Part shown: positions 18,200 through 28,322 of the stretch, piece by piece | Numbering within the stretch: the stretch's first letter is position 1 | How the letters are laid out: each line of letters opens with the position of its first letter | The notes under the pieces: model-generated | What the model was told of the DNA's origin: nothing | Databases searched by the model: none | Seen by the model: the letters and a program-made list of their open reading frames with translations, nothing else | Made by a program: the position numbers and the translations under genes | DNA from: Streptosporangium becharense | GTDB lineage: Bacteria; Actinomycetota; Actinomycetes; Streptosporangiales; Streptosporangiaceae | Direction: 5' to 3' | Assembly (NCBI RefSeq): GCF_014204985.1 | Contig: NZ_JACHMP010000001.1 | Span: 930,001-994,000 of the forward strand | DNA: 64,000 nt

Positions 18200-19167
18200 G
18201 GACGATCCTGGCCGTCGACGGCGGCAACAGCAAGACCGACGTCGTCCTCCTCGCCGAGGACGGCGCCGTGGTGGCCACCGGGCGCGGCGGCGGCTTCCGG
18301 CCGCAGGCCGAGGGGGTGACGGCCGCGGTCGACGTGCTCGCCGAGGCCGTGCGCTCGGCGCTGGGCCCGCAGGCGGCGCCGCCCTACGCGGACCGGGTGG
18401 CCGCCTACGTGGCCGGCGCGGACCTGCCGGTCGAGGAGGAGGCCATCCGCGCGGAGATCGTCTCGCGCGGGTACGGCACGGACGTGGTCGTCGGCAACGA
18501 CACCTTCGCGCTGCTGCGCGCCGGGGCGTCCGGGCCCGCGGGGGTGGCCGTGGTGTGCGGGGCGGGCATCAACGCGGTGGGGGTCTCCCCCACCGGCGAG
18601 GTCGCCAGGTTCCCCGCCCTGGGCCGGATCACCGGCGACTGGGGCGGCGGGGCGGGGCTGGGTGAGGAGGCGCTCTGGCACGCCGTCCGCGCCGAGGACG
18701 GGCGCGGCCCGGCCACCGCGCTGGCGCCCGCCGTCCGCGACCACTTCGGCACCGCGACCGTCGAGGAGGTGTCCCTCGGCATCCACTTCGGCGAGCTGTC
18801 CTACGGCAGGCTGAACGAGCTGGCGCCGGTGCTGATGGCCGTCGCCGCCGGAGGCGACCCGGTGGCGCGCGCGATCATGGAGCGGCTGGCCGACGAGGTC
18901 GTGGTGCTCGCGGAGGTGGCGCTGCGCCGCCTGAACCTGCTCGGCACCCCGATGGAGGTGGTCCTCGGCGGCGGGGTCCTCACCGCCCGCGACCCGCTGC
19001 TGGACGGACTGCTGGAGCGCCGGTTCGCCGGGCGGGTCCCGCACGCCAAGCTGGTCGTCGCCGACGCCCCGCCCGTCATGGGCGCGGCCCTGCTCGGCCT
19101 GGAGGCCCTGGGAGCCCCCCAGGAGTCCCTGGCACGGCTGCGGGCCCACTACCTGGCCCTGGCGTGA
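18196..19167 (+). CDS. BadF/BadG-type sugar kinase (N-acetylglucosamine kinase family)
   Basis: A 323-residue ASKHA-fold kinase of the N-acetylglucosamine kinase / BadF-BadG ATPase family. Visible: phosphate-1 loop LAVDGGNSKTDVVL, a second phosphate loop VCGAGINAVGV, and the adenosine-side GGGVLTARDPLL. It probably phosphorylates the sugar, or the sugar product, brought in by the ABC system. The activation-type Cys cluster of the radical-enzyme activases is absent, supporting a kinase role. It is the last gene of the operon, overlapping the GH4 gene by 4 nt, and is followed by a hairpin at 19218-19237. Confidence 0.85.
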   Translation: MRTILAVDGGNSKTDVVLLAEDGAVVATGRGGGFRPQAEGVTAAVDVLAEAVRSALGPQAAPPYADRVAAYVAGADLPVEEEAIRAEIVSRGYGTDVVVGNDTFALLRAGASGPAGVAVVCGAGINAVGVSPTGEVARFPALGRITGDWGGGAGLGEEALWHAVRAEDGRGPATALAPAVRDHFGTATVEEVSLGIHFGELSYGRLNELAPVLMAVAAGGDPVARAIMERLADEVVVLAEVALRRLNLLGTPMEVVLGGGVLTARDPLLDGLLERRFAGRVPHAKLVVADAPPVMGAALLGLEALGAPQESLARLRAHYLALA

Positions 19168-19217
19168 CCGGCCCGCGACCGCGAACCTGAACGCCGCGGA
19201 ACGGCCGGACGAGCGGT

Positions 19218-19237
19218 GTCCGGGCGCGTGCCCGGAC
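19218..19237 (+). terminator. Hairpin after the sugar operon
   Basis: Perfect 8-bp stem GTCCGGGC/GCCCGGAC with a 4-nt loop, 50 nt after the kinase stop codon. Confidence 0.6.
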
Positions 19238-19317
19238 CCCGCCGCGACGTGACCCCGCCGGTTTCGCGGCCTGCGGCTACGAGGTCGGCCTGCCGGAGCC
19301 CCGGCCCCGTCGCCGCA

Positions 19318-19345
19318 GAGCGTGAGCGGTCACATGCTCACGCTC
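19318..19345 (-). terminator. Hairpin at the end of the Lrp gene
   Basis: A perfect 10-bp stem (GAGCGTGAGC/GCTCACGCTC) with an 8-nt loop overlapping the last codons of the Lrp-type gene on the minus strand. It probably ends the kinase-regulator transcript. Confidence 0.6.
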
Positions 19346-19855
19346 CCCCGGCGGGACCGCCCGGCTCGGGCGGGCGGTGCTCGTACGGCGTGCTGAGCAC
19401 GACCGTGGTCCGGGTCGAGACGTTGGCCGCGGTGCGGATCTGGCCGAGCAACTCCTCCAGGGCGAGCGGCGAGGCCACCCGGACCTTGAGGATGTAGCTC
19501 TCGTCACCGGCGACGCTGTGGCACGCCTCGATGGCGCTGAGGTGGGCCAGCCGCTCGGGGGCGTCGTCGGCGGCGGCGGGGTCTATCGGTTTGATCGACA
19601 CGAACGCGGTGAGCGACAGCCCGACGGCGTCGTAGTCGACCAGCGCGGCGTACCCGCGCAGGACCCCGCGTTTCTCCAGCCTGCGCACCCGCTGGTGCAC
19701 CGCCGACACCGACAGCCCGGTCTCCCTGGCGAGATCGGTGAAGCTCATCCTGCCATCCCGGGCCAGCAACGTGACGATACGGCGGTCGATCTCCTCCACC
19801 CGATCAACGGTAACGGCACCCGGGGACCACCCGTGCCGCGCATACCGCCCGCCGG

Positions 19856-19859
<4 letters not shown>
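19338..19859 (-). CDS. Lrp/AsnC family transcriptional regulator
   Basis: A 173-residue feast/famine regulator. The DNA-binding HTH is clear (EEIDRRIVTLLARDGRMSFTDLARETGLSVSAVHQRVRRLEKRGVL), followed by the RAM ligand-binding domain (AFVSIKPI, HSVAGDESYILKVRV). Lrp proteins form octamers that respond to amino acids. The start is uncertain: GTG 19859 overlaps the stop of the histidine kinase gene by 4 nt (GTGA), which favours translational coupling, but adds ~20 residues before the family core; an internal GTG immediately before EEIDRR would give a conventional N-terminus. Its own target is not evident. Confidence 0.88.
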
Positions 19860-21499
<1,640 letters not shown>

Positions 21500-21639
21500 C
21501 GGCTCTCTCGTCTCACACGATGTCGATCACGATGTCGGTCCGGCTGGGGCCCGCGGTATCCGGCGACTGACGAAAGATACCGGAAAGCCCAGGAAGCCTG
21601 GCGATACAGACGGTCGGCGCGGGACCGTACAGTCACGGA

Positions 21640-22593
21640 ATGAGCAACCTGGAGAGGGATCCGCGGGAGGCCGTGTGCGGCGGTCCGGCGGACACGGCGT
21701 CGGAACCGGTGAACGAGCTGCTGGCCGGCCGGGACGTGGTCCTGGGCGGCACCCGCGGGATGAAGGTCACCCGGACCCTGCCCAACCGTGACGTCCGGAT
21801 GGTCGGCGCGTGGTGCTTCGTCGACCACTACGGCCCCGAACGGGCGACGATGCGGGTCCCCCCGCACCCGCACACCGGCCTGCAGACCGTCAGCTGGCTG
21901 CTGGCCGGGGAGGTGACGCACCGCGACAGCGTCGGCAGCGAGCAGCTGGTCAGGCCCGGGCAGCTCAACCTGATGACCGCCGGACGCGGTATCTCCCACT
22001 CCGAGCACTCCCCCGCGGCGGCCGAGTTGCACGGCGTCCAGCTCTGGGTGGCGCTGCCGGCCGCCCACCGCGAGACCGCCCCGGCCTTCGAGCACCACCC
22101 TTCGCTGCCCGTGCTGGTCTCGCCGGGCGTCAGGGTGACCGTCGTCATGGGCGAGCTCGGCGGCCTCACCTCGCCGGCGACGACCTACACCCCGCTGGTC
22201 GGAGCCGAGGTGCTCCTCGACGCCGGCGCCGCGACGACGCTCCCGCTCCGGCCCGGCTTCGAGTACGCGGCGCTGGTGCTGTCCGGAGGCGTGCGGGTCG
22301 GCGGCACCGACCTCGGCCCCGGCCCGCTGCTCTACCTGGGCCGCGGGCGCTCGGAGCTCTCCCTGCTGGCCGGGCGGGAGGGGCGGCTGCTGCTGCTGGG
22401 CGGCGAGCCGTTCGAGGAGAAGATCGTCATGTGGTGGAACTTCGTCGGCCGCGACCACGAGGAGATCGTCCGTTTCCGGCGGGAGTGGATGGAGGGTTCG
22501 GCGTTCGGCACGGTCTCCGGCACGGACGACCCGCCGCTGCCGGCGCCCGAACTGCCGATGACCCCGCTGAAGGCGCGGGCGCGCCGCCGGTAG
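21640..22593 (+). CDS. Pirin family protein
   Basis: A 317-residue double-cupin pirin. The N-terminal cupin shows the metal-binding set: His pair in PHPHTGLQT and the later HSEHS, as in pirins with quercetin-dioxygenase activity. The N-terminal ~30 residues are an extra low-complexity stretch. The ATG is preceded by TACAGT at about 7 nt and lacks a Shine-Dalgarno sequence, so the mRNA is probably leaderless. It stands alone, divergent from the histidine kinase gene. The true role of bacterial pirins (oxidative stress or regulation) is unresolved. Confidence 0.88.
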   Translation: MSNLERDPREAVCGGPADTASEPVNELLAGRDVVLGGTRGMKVTRTLPNRDVRMVGAWCFVDHYGPERATMRVPPHPHTGLQTVSWLLAGEVTHRDSVGSEQLVRPGQLNLMTAGRGISHSEHSPAAAELHGVQLWVALPAAHRETAPAFEHHPSLPVLVSPGVRVTVVMGELGGLTSPATTYTPLVGAEVLLDAGAATTLPLRPGFEYAALVLSGGVRVGGTDLGPGPLLYLGRGRSELSLLAGREGRLLLLGGEPFEEKIVMWWNFVGRDHEEIVRFRREWMEGSAFGTVSGTDDPPLPAPELPMTPLKARARRR

Positions 22594-22697
22594 AGCCGCG
22601 CGCCGCCCGGACCGGGCCGCCGGTGGAACCGCCGGTCGAGTCCCGGGCACGCCCCCGGACCGGCACCCGTGGCGCCCGTCCCGGGCCGCCCGGCCGC

Positions 22698-24611
22698 TCA
22701 CCCGGAGCGGTCCTCCGCCACCGTGTCGCGCAGGCTCCGGACCGCGGAGTCGACCTTCTCCAGGGCTTCGTCGGCGGTGGGCCCGAGTTCCCTCGGCGTC
22801 CTGCCCGCGCGGACGTCCGCGGCGATCCCGTCCAGGGAGTCCGCCAGCGTCCGGATCGCCTCCGGCGACGGGTGCGGCGCGCCGCGCTGGACCCGCACGG
22901 CGGTCGCGGCGGTCGCGTCGGCCACCTGCTCCAGCGCGGTCATCGCCGGCATCCACGTCGTGATGCGCCGGCTGACGGCGGGCGGCTCGGTCATCGCCCG
23001 CTGGAACACCGTCCGCAGGTCGGCCAGGGCGTCGTAGGCCCTGCGGCGCAGCAGTGCCCTGGCGGTCTGGCCCGGGTCGAACGCGTGCCGCAGGTACTCC
23101 GCGGTCGCCGAGACCGCGTCGGCGAACCGCGGTCCGACCGGGGCCGTCCAGCTTCCCGGCCACGGCAGGTATCCCAGCAGGAGGACGATCACGCATCCGG
23201 CCAGCGTGTCGACCAGGCGGATCACCGCCAGTTCCGGGCCGCCGCGGGTCAGCAGGTCCACCAGCAGCAGGACCAGCGGCGCCTGGAAGGTGGCCAGCAG
23301 CCCCCAGTTGCGCTGCATGCCGTACGGCAGGAGCGCCGCGAACACCGCGACGGGGACCAGGAGCGCCGGACCGTAGGGCACCAGGAGCAGCACCACGGAG
23401 GCGACGATCGTGCCCACCAGAGTCCCGAGCGCGCGCTGCACGGCCCGCGCGAACACCGACCCGAAGTCGGGCTTGATCACCAGCGCCACGGTCAGGGTCG
23501 TCCAGTAGGACCGCTCGAACCAGCCGAACTCGCCGACCGCGGCGGCGGCGCCCATGCACAGCGCCAGGCGGAGCGTGTAGACGCGGGTGAGGTGGCCGTA
23601 CCACATCTTCTCCCATATGTCGCGGAACCGCCCGCGGTATCCGAGCGGTTCGTACGGCAGCTGGTCGGCCCTGACCTCGCCACCGGCCGCCAGCCCGGCG
23701 GCCCCCCGCATCGCCGAGCACAGGGCGTGCTCGGCGGGTGAGCCGCCCTCGCACCGGGGCTCCCGCGGGGCACGTCCCGCGGCGAGCGCCTCGCTCATCT
23801 CCTCCACCTCGGCGGCCTGTCCCGCGGGCGGTTCGCGTCCCTCATGGCGCAGCGAGACCAGGGCGTGGCGGATCAGCGAGGCCTGGTTCAGCAGGGCGAT
23901 CAGGCGGGTGCGCTCCGGGTCGAGACCCGCCGCCGTGGAGCGGGCGCCCAGCACGGTGTCGTAGCCGTCGCGCAACGCGGTGCCGAACGCGGTCCGGGCG
24001 TCGGCGTCGTGGTCGGCGAACAGCCGGCCGAGGGCCCGGTAGACCGCGGCCACCGCGGCCTGCTCCGGTGCCCGGGGACGGAACGGCCAGTCGGCGACCG
24101 CGGGCACGATCGCCCACGCCACGCCCGCCAGGAAGGCCAGCGCACCCACACCGGGCGGTCCCGGCAGCGCGACGCCGGCGGAGACCACGGTCATCACGAG
24201 CAACTGGAGCCCGGCCACCGAGCCCGCCGCCCCGCCCGTGCTGATCAGCGCGGACAGCACGGAGACGGCCACCACGACGAGCACCGCCCACCAGCCGTGC
24301 CCGCGGACCAGGGAACCGGTGAGGTATCCCAGTGTGCCGGCGAGGCCGGTCGCCCCCATCCGGATGATCCGCACCCGGTAGGCGCCGCCCCGGTCGGCCA
24401 GGGCGGTGCCCATGGCCGCCATGGCCGGCAGCAGGCCGAGCACGAGGTGCCCGGCGGCCATCCCCACGAGGAGTGGAGCGGTCACCACCAGGGCCATGCG
24501 GAGCATCGGCCACCGGCGCAGCGGCGCCGGGACCGGCCGTACCGTCTCCACCAGCCAGCCCGGAGCGGCGTCGCTCAGCCGGCCGGCGGCCCGCTGGAAG
24601 AGCGGGGGCAT
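22698..24611 (-). CDS. FUSC family membrane transporter
   Basis: A 637-residue protein with two hydrophobic blocks: N-terminal helices from about residue 35 to 170, and a second block (about 340-470) containing FGWFERSYWTTLTVALVIKP and RALGTLVGTIVASVVLLL, the FUSC_2 signature, separated and followed by soluble helical regions. This is the architecture of aromatic-acid and toxic-compound exporters such as YccS/AaeB. The substrate is unknown. It is divergent from the membrane gene at 24934. ATG 24611. Confidence 0.85.
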   Translation of the reverse strand: MPPLFQRAAGRLSDAAPGWLVETVRPVPAPLRRWPMLRMALVVTAPLLVGMAAGHLVLGLLPAMAAMGTALADRGGAYRVRIIRMGATGLAGTLGYLTGSLVRGHGWWAVLVVVAVSVLSALISTGGAAGSVAGLQLLVMTVVSAGVALPGPPGVGALAFLAGVAWAIVPAVADWPFRPRAPEQAAVAAVYRALGRLFADHDADARTAFGTALRDGYDTVLGARSTAAGLDPERTRLIALLNQASLIRHALVSLRHEGREPPAGQAAEVEEMSEALAAGRAPREPRCEGGSPAEHALCSAMRGAAGLAAGGEVRADQLPYEPLGYRGRFRDIWEKMWYGHLTRVYTLRLALCMGAAAAVGEFGWFERSYWTTLTVALVIKPDFGSVFARAVQRALGTLVGTIVASVVLLLVPYGPALLVPVAVFAALLPYGMQRNWGLLATFQAPLVLLLVDLLTRGGPELAVIRLVDTLAGCVIVLLLGYLPWPGSWTAPVGPRFADAVSATAEYLRHAFDPGQTARALLRRRAYDALADLRTVFQRAMTEPPAVSRRITTWMPAMTALEQVADATAATAVRVQRGAPHPSPEAIRTLADSLDGIAADVRAGRTPRELGPTADEALEKVDSAVRSLRDTVAEDRSG

Positions 24612-24856
24612 CGCTCGTCCGCCGCGCTCAGCGTCCCGGCGGGCCGGTCACGCCGGCCCCGCGGCGTTCGCTGCACGGTTCATCCTGCTTGCCTACCCGT
24701 CCGGCGGGCGGACCTATCCCCATGCCGCCGGTGAGGGCCGCCGCCCGCCGCCGGAGTCCGCCACGGGTGGCGCCGTGCCCGGGCCCGCCGCGATCGGCCC
24801 GGCCGATGCGCCGGAGATCCCCATCGAAAAAGCGGATTATCTTCTCAATTAATAGT

Positions 24857-24990
24857 GATCTACACATAACAGGAAAGCAATGTGAGAACCACGTTTCAGG
24901 CAGGGCGGACTCCCGCAACGGTAAGGGGGCGACATGACGGTCATCGATCCGGGCATGCACACCGGCCGGCACGAGACGCCCTGGCAGATC
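24857..24990 (+). promoter_or_regulatory. Possible variant cobalamin-type riboswitch overlapping the next gene's start
   Basis: The 322-bp gap 24612-24933 ends in an AT-rich patch and then a stretch that resembles a cobalamin aptamer: AGGAA (24871-24875, like the GGGAA element), TGTGAGAACC (24881-24890), CCCGCAACGGTAA (24912-24924, close to the CCCGCNACTGT core), and a GAGAC-centred block inside 24968-24985 where the B12 box would be. GATCT (24857-24861) can pair with AGATC (24986-24990) as an outer stem. The last part lies within the first ~19 codons of the downstream gene, which is unusual. The resemblance is partial and could be chance. Confidence 0.35.
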
Positions 24991-25620
24991 GACTTCCGGG
25001 CCAGGGAGAGACAGGAACGCCTCCTCATCGGCCGGCTGTCCGCGGGGCTGGCCCTGGGCCTGGTCCTCGGCCTGACCGGTGAGTCGCTGAGCGACGTGCT
25101 GCCCGCCCACGTCGTCGCCGCCTACGACCCCTACGCGTACGGCCTGCTGGTGCTGGTCATGACACGCGGCCAGAGACAGGCCGGGTGGGCGTCGCTCATC
25201 GGCGTGGCGACCTCCGCCGGGCTGGCCGCGGGCCACCTGAGCGCTCAGGCGGTCGACTACGACGAGGCCCTGTTCGGCCAGGCCGGCGAGAGCTGGAGGA
25301 CCGCCCTCAGCGTCACGGTCATCGCCTTCGGACTGGCCGGCCACCTGAGCCGCCGCCCGGGCACCAGGGGCGACCTGGCGGTGGGGCTGCTCAGCGGCCT
25401 GCTGTTCGGCCGCGTCGTCCAGCACCTCCAGCACCTCTCCGGCCCGTCCCCGGCCCCATCCCCGGACGGACCGTGGATCCTCCTCGCCCTCCTCGTCCTG
25501 GGCGTGGCCTTCCCGCTGCTGCTACGCCCGAGCCGCCCGGCCCGCGCGCGTACCGCGCTGATCACCCTGATCAGCGCGGCTCTCGCCACGGCCTTCCTGC
25601 TGCTGCCGCCGATGGGGTGA
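24934..25620 (+). CDS. Multi-pass membrane protein of unknown function
   Basis: A 228-residue protein I do not recognise. After a soluble, charged N-terminus of about 35 residues it shows roughly six hydrophobic segments (ALGLVLGL, VAAYDPYAYGLLVLVM, ASLIGVATSAGLAA, ALSVTVIAFGLAG, ILLALLVLGVAFPLLL, ALITLISAALATAFLLL). It lacks obvious metal-binding motifs or an ATPase. ATG 24934 is preceded by AAGGGGG at 5 nt and there is no later in-frame start before the first helix. It may be controlled by the cobalamin-like element overlapping its start; if so, transport of cobalt, a corrinoid or a precursor would be a reasonable guess, not a conclusion. Confidence 0.7.
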   Translation: MTVIDPGMHTGRHETPWQIDFRARERQERLLIGRLSAGLALGLVLGLTGESLSDVLPAHVVAAYDPYAYGLLVLVMTRGQRQAGWASLIGVATSAGLAAGHLSAQAVDYDEALFGQAGESWRTALSVTVIAFGLAGHLSRRPGTRGDLAVGLLSGLLFGRVVQHLQHLSGPSPAPSPDGPWILLALLVLGVAFPLLLRPSRPARARTALITLISAALATAFLLLPPMG

Positions 25621-25722
25621 GGCACGGGGGCCACCGGACCGCGGAGGCGTTCCGGGCCCGGTCGCGGGGACACCTCGCGCGGGTACGGCGGCCCCGAGCG
25701 CGCCTCAGGCGCCTCGGACGCC

Positions 25723-26838
25723 TCAGACGACGACGAGCTCGCGGGGACGGTGGTTGAGGCGCTCGCCACCCTCCTCGGTGCAGACCACGATGTCCTCGAT
25801 GCGGGCGCCGTGCGTGCCGGGCAGGTAGATGCCCGGCTCGACGGAGAAGGCGAAGCCCGGCGCCAGCGGCTCGGTGTTGCCCTCGATGATGTAGGGCTCC
25901 TCGTGAACCTCCAGGCCGATGCCGTGGCCGGTGCGGTGGATGAAATACTCGCCGTAACCCTCGGCGGCGATCACCTCGCGCGCCGCGGCGTCGATGTCCT
26001 CGCACGGCACCCCGGGACGCACCGCGTCGCAGGCGGCCTGCTGGGCACGCTGGAGCACGTCGTAGTACTTGACGAACTCGGCCGGCGGCTCGCCGACGAC
26101 GTACACCCGGGTGGAGTCGGAGCAGTAGCCGTCGGGCATCTGCCCGCCGATGTCGACCACGACCGGCTCGCCCTCGCGCACCACCCGGTCCGACAGGTCG
26201 TGGTGCGGGCTGGCGCCGTTGGGACCGGAACCGACGATGACGAAGTCGACGGTCGCGTGACCGGCGGCGATGATCGCATCCGCGATGTCCTTGCCGATCT
26301 CCCGCTCGGTCCGGCCGGCCCGCAGGAACTCCGGGACCTGGGCGTGAACCGCGTCGATGGCGGCACCCGCCCCGCGCAGCGCGGCGACCTCGGCCGGGCT
26401 CTTGCGCATCCGCAGCCCCCGCAGGACCGTGCCGGCCAGCATCTGCTCGGCGCCGGGGAGCGCGTCACGCAAACGCAGCGACTGCATCGCCCACATGCGG
26501 TCGGCCAGGCCGACCCGGCGCGTCGCCCCCAGGCGCGCGGCGACGAGCGCGTAGGGGTCGTCGGTCTCGTCCCAGGGGACGAACTCGACCCCCAGCCGCG
26601 ACGCCGGGGAGTGCTCGGCCGCGGGGAGCTCCAGGCGGGGCACCATCATGAACGCCTCACCCTCGGCCGGAAGCACCAGGCAGGTGAGCCGCTCCAGCGG
26701 CAGCGCGTCGTAACCGGTCACGTAGCGCAGGTCGGGGCCCGGCGTGAGCAGCAGCGCGTCGAGGCCGGCGGCACCGGTCGCCTCGCGGGCGGCGGCCAGA
26801 CGGGTTACGGGATAGAGATCAGAGGACACCGTTGTCAC
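25723..26838 (-). CDS. M24 family Xaa-Pro aminopeptidase-like metallopeptidase
   Basis: A 371-residue cytosolic peptidase releasing N-terminal residues before proline. The N-terminal creatinase-like domain (LLLTPGPDLRYVTGYDALPLERL) precedes the pita-bread fold with all five metal ligands: Asp in VVDIGGQMPDGYCSD (two), His in FIHRTGHGIGLEVHEEP, Glu in FSVEPGIYLPG and Glu in HGARIEDIVV. Start: the frame is open upstream, but GTG 26838 (then TTVSSDLYP) gives the normal N-terminus; TAGATT about 7 nt before it suggests a leaderless mRNA. It converges with the membrane gene to the left. Confidence 0.9.
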   Translation of the reverse strand: MTTVSSDLYPVTRLAAAREATGAAGLDALLLTPGPDLRYVTGYDALPLERLTCLVLPAEGEAFMMVPRLELPAAEHSPASRLGVEFVPWDETDDPYALVAARLGATRRVGLADRMWAMQSLRLRDALPGAEQMLAGTVLRGLRMRKSPAEVAALRGAGAAIDAVHAQVPEFLRAGRTEREIGKDIADAIIAAGHATVDFVIVGSGPNGASPHHDLSDRVVREGEPVVVDIGGQMPDGYCSDSTRVYVVGEPPAEFVKYYDVLQRAQQAACDAVRPGVPCEDIDAAAREVIAAEGYGEYFIHRTGHGIGLEVHEEPYIIEGNTEPLAPGFAFSVEPGIYLPGTHGARIEDIVVCTEEGGERLNHRPRELVVV

Positions 26839-26998
26839 ACGGATCAATCTACCGGAACGGACACCGGGCACATCCGGCACCGGACCGGCGGCGGTGCCGG
26901 AAACCGGGCGGGGGACCGGGCCGGGAACGAAAGTCCAGGAAAAGCAGCCGGGCCGACACGGTCACCACTACAATCCGTTTAAGTACGATCACATTTTG

Positions 26999-27027
26999 TT
27001 GGCGAAATGTCCGTAAGGCCATAAATT
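26999..27027 (+). promoter_or_regulatory. Promoter of the PAS-SpoIIE gene
   Basis: TTGGCG (26999-27004), 17-bp spacer, TAAATT (27022-27027), giving a start near 27034 and a leader of only about 9 nt before ATG 27043. The patch is distinctly AT-rich against its surroundings. Confidence 0.5.
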
Positions 27028-27042
27028 TCGAGAGCGAGCTAC

Positions 27043-28314
27043 ATGGTCGGCGTAGTGGGCGGCCACCAGCCACCCCTCCACCCACGAAACGACCACGTGA
27101 CCGGTTCGGCTCCGTCCGCCGCTGCCGAGATGGTGCAGCGCCTGCGCGGAGAGCCGGACGAGCACATGGCCGTGGAGCGCCAGCTCCTCAGCGCACGTCT
27201 GGCCCACGCCGAGCGCCTGGGTGACATGGGCTGGGCCGAGTGGAACCTCCAGACCGGAGAGGCCACCTGGTCCGAACAGATGCACCTCATCTTCGGCCGC
27301 GATCCCGGCGAGGGGGCGGTCCCGCTCCGCGACCTGCCGGGCCATGCCGAGGCGGCCGACCGGCCGGGGCTCGACCGGCTGCTGTGGGCCGTGGTGCACC
27401 GGTCCGTCTCCGGAGAGGTGGAGTTCCGCATCCGCCGCCGGGGCGAGGTCCGTCACCTGCGCGCCGTGCTCGACTCCGTCACGGCCGGCGGCCGGGCGGC
27501 CGTGCACGCCGTGGTCCAGGACATCACCGACCGGCGCCGGGCCGAGCGCATCATGTCGGAGTCGCGTGACAGGTTGCTGCAGATCCGTGAGCGGGCCGCC
27601 CAGGAGCGGCACATGAGCGTGGCGCTGCGTGACGCGATCATGCCGGGGCTGGGTGAGCCCATCGAACTGCCGCACGCGCGGGTCGCGGTCCGCTACGTGG
27701 CGGCCGGCGTCAGGGCCGGCCTCGGCGGCGACTGGTACGACGCCCTGCCCCTGCCCGACGGCCGGGCACTGCTGGCCATCGGCGACGTCTCCGGGCACGG
27801 CATGCCGGCGATCTCCCAGATGGCGCAGCTCCGGCACGCGCTGATCGGCCTGGCGATGACCGGCCACGCTCCCGACCGGTTGCTGGCCTGGCTCAACGAC
27901 CTCGTCCTGCACCGGATGCCGGAGAGCACGGCGACCGCGGTGGTCGGTCACCTCGACCCGGTCTCGGGGACGTTCACCTGGGGGCAGGCCGGGCACCCGG
28001 CGCCGATCCTGGTCCGCGACGGCAGGGCCGTCCAGCTCGACCCGCCCGTCGGGGTGCTGCTCGGCGCCACCTGTGACGAGCCGTACGCCCTGAAGGCGGT
28101 CGGGGTGCGGCGGGGCGATCTGCTGCTGCTGTTCACCGACGGCCTGGTGGAGCGGCGCACCCGCGACATCGACGAGGGTTTCTCGCTGGCCCTGGAGGCG
28201 GCGGCACTGCTGAGAGACGATCTGGACGACGGTCTCGACCGGCTGATCCGGACACTCGGCGGCCCCAACCCGGAGGACGACACCTGCGTCCTGGCGATCG
28301 ACGTGCTCGGCTGA
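27043..28314 (+). CDS. PAS-SpoIIE serine phosphatase
   Basis: A 423-residue signalling phosphatase. A PAS fold (about 45-165: MGWAEWNLQTGEATWSEQMHLIFGRDPGEG, ending VVQDITDRRRAE) is joined by a helix to an RsbU/SpoIIE domain with its acidic metal ligands in GGDWYDALPLPDG, IGDVSGHG, LFTDGLVERR and EDDTCV. It should dephosphorylate an anti-sigma antagonist in response to the PAS-sensed cue. It has no kinase domain fused to it, unlike many Streptomyces relatives. The next gene, an exonuclease, starts 8 nt later, so the two are probably co-transcribed. Confidence 0.88.
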   Translation: MVGVVGGHQPPLHPRNDHVTGSAPSAAAEMVQRLRGEPDEHMAVERQLLSARLAHAERLGDMGWAEWNLQTGEATWSEQMHLIFGRDPGEGAVPLRDLPGHAEAADRPGLDRLLWAVVHRSVSGEVEFRIRRRGEVRHLRAVLDSVTAGGRAAVHAVVQDITDRRRAERIMSESRDRLLQIRERAAQERHMSVALRDAIMPGLGEPIELPHARVAVRYVAAGVRAGLGGDWYDALPLPDGRALLAIGDVSGHGMPAISQMAQLRHALIGLAMTGHAPDRLLAWLNDLVLHRMPESTATAVVGHLDPVSGTFTWGQAGHPAPILVRDGRAVQLDPPVGVLLGATCDEPYALKAVGVRRGDLLLLFTDGLVERRTRDIDEGFSLALEAAALLRDDLDDGLDRLIRTLGGPNPEDDTCVLAIDVLG

Positions 28315-28322
28315 CTGGTTGA

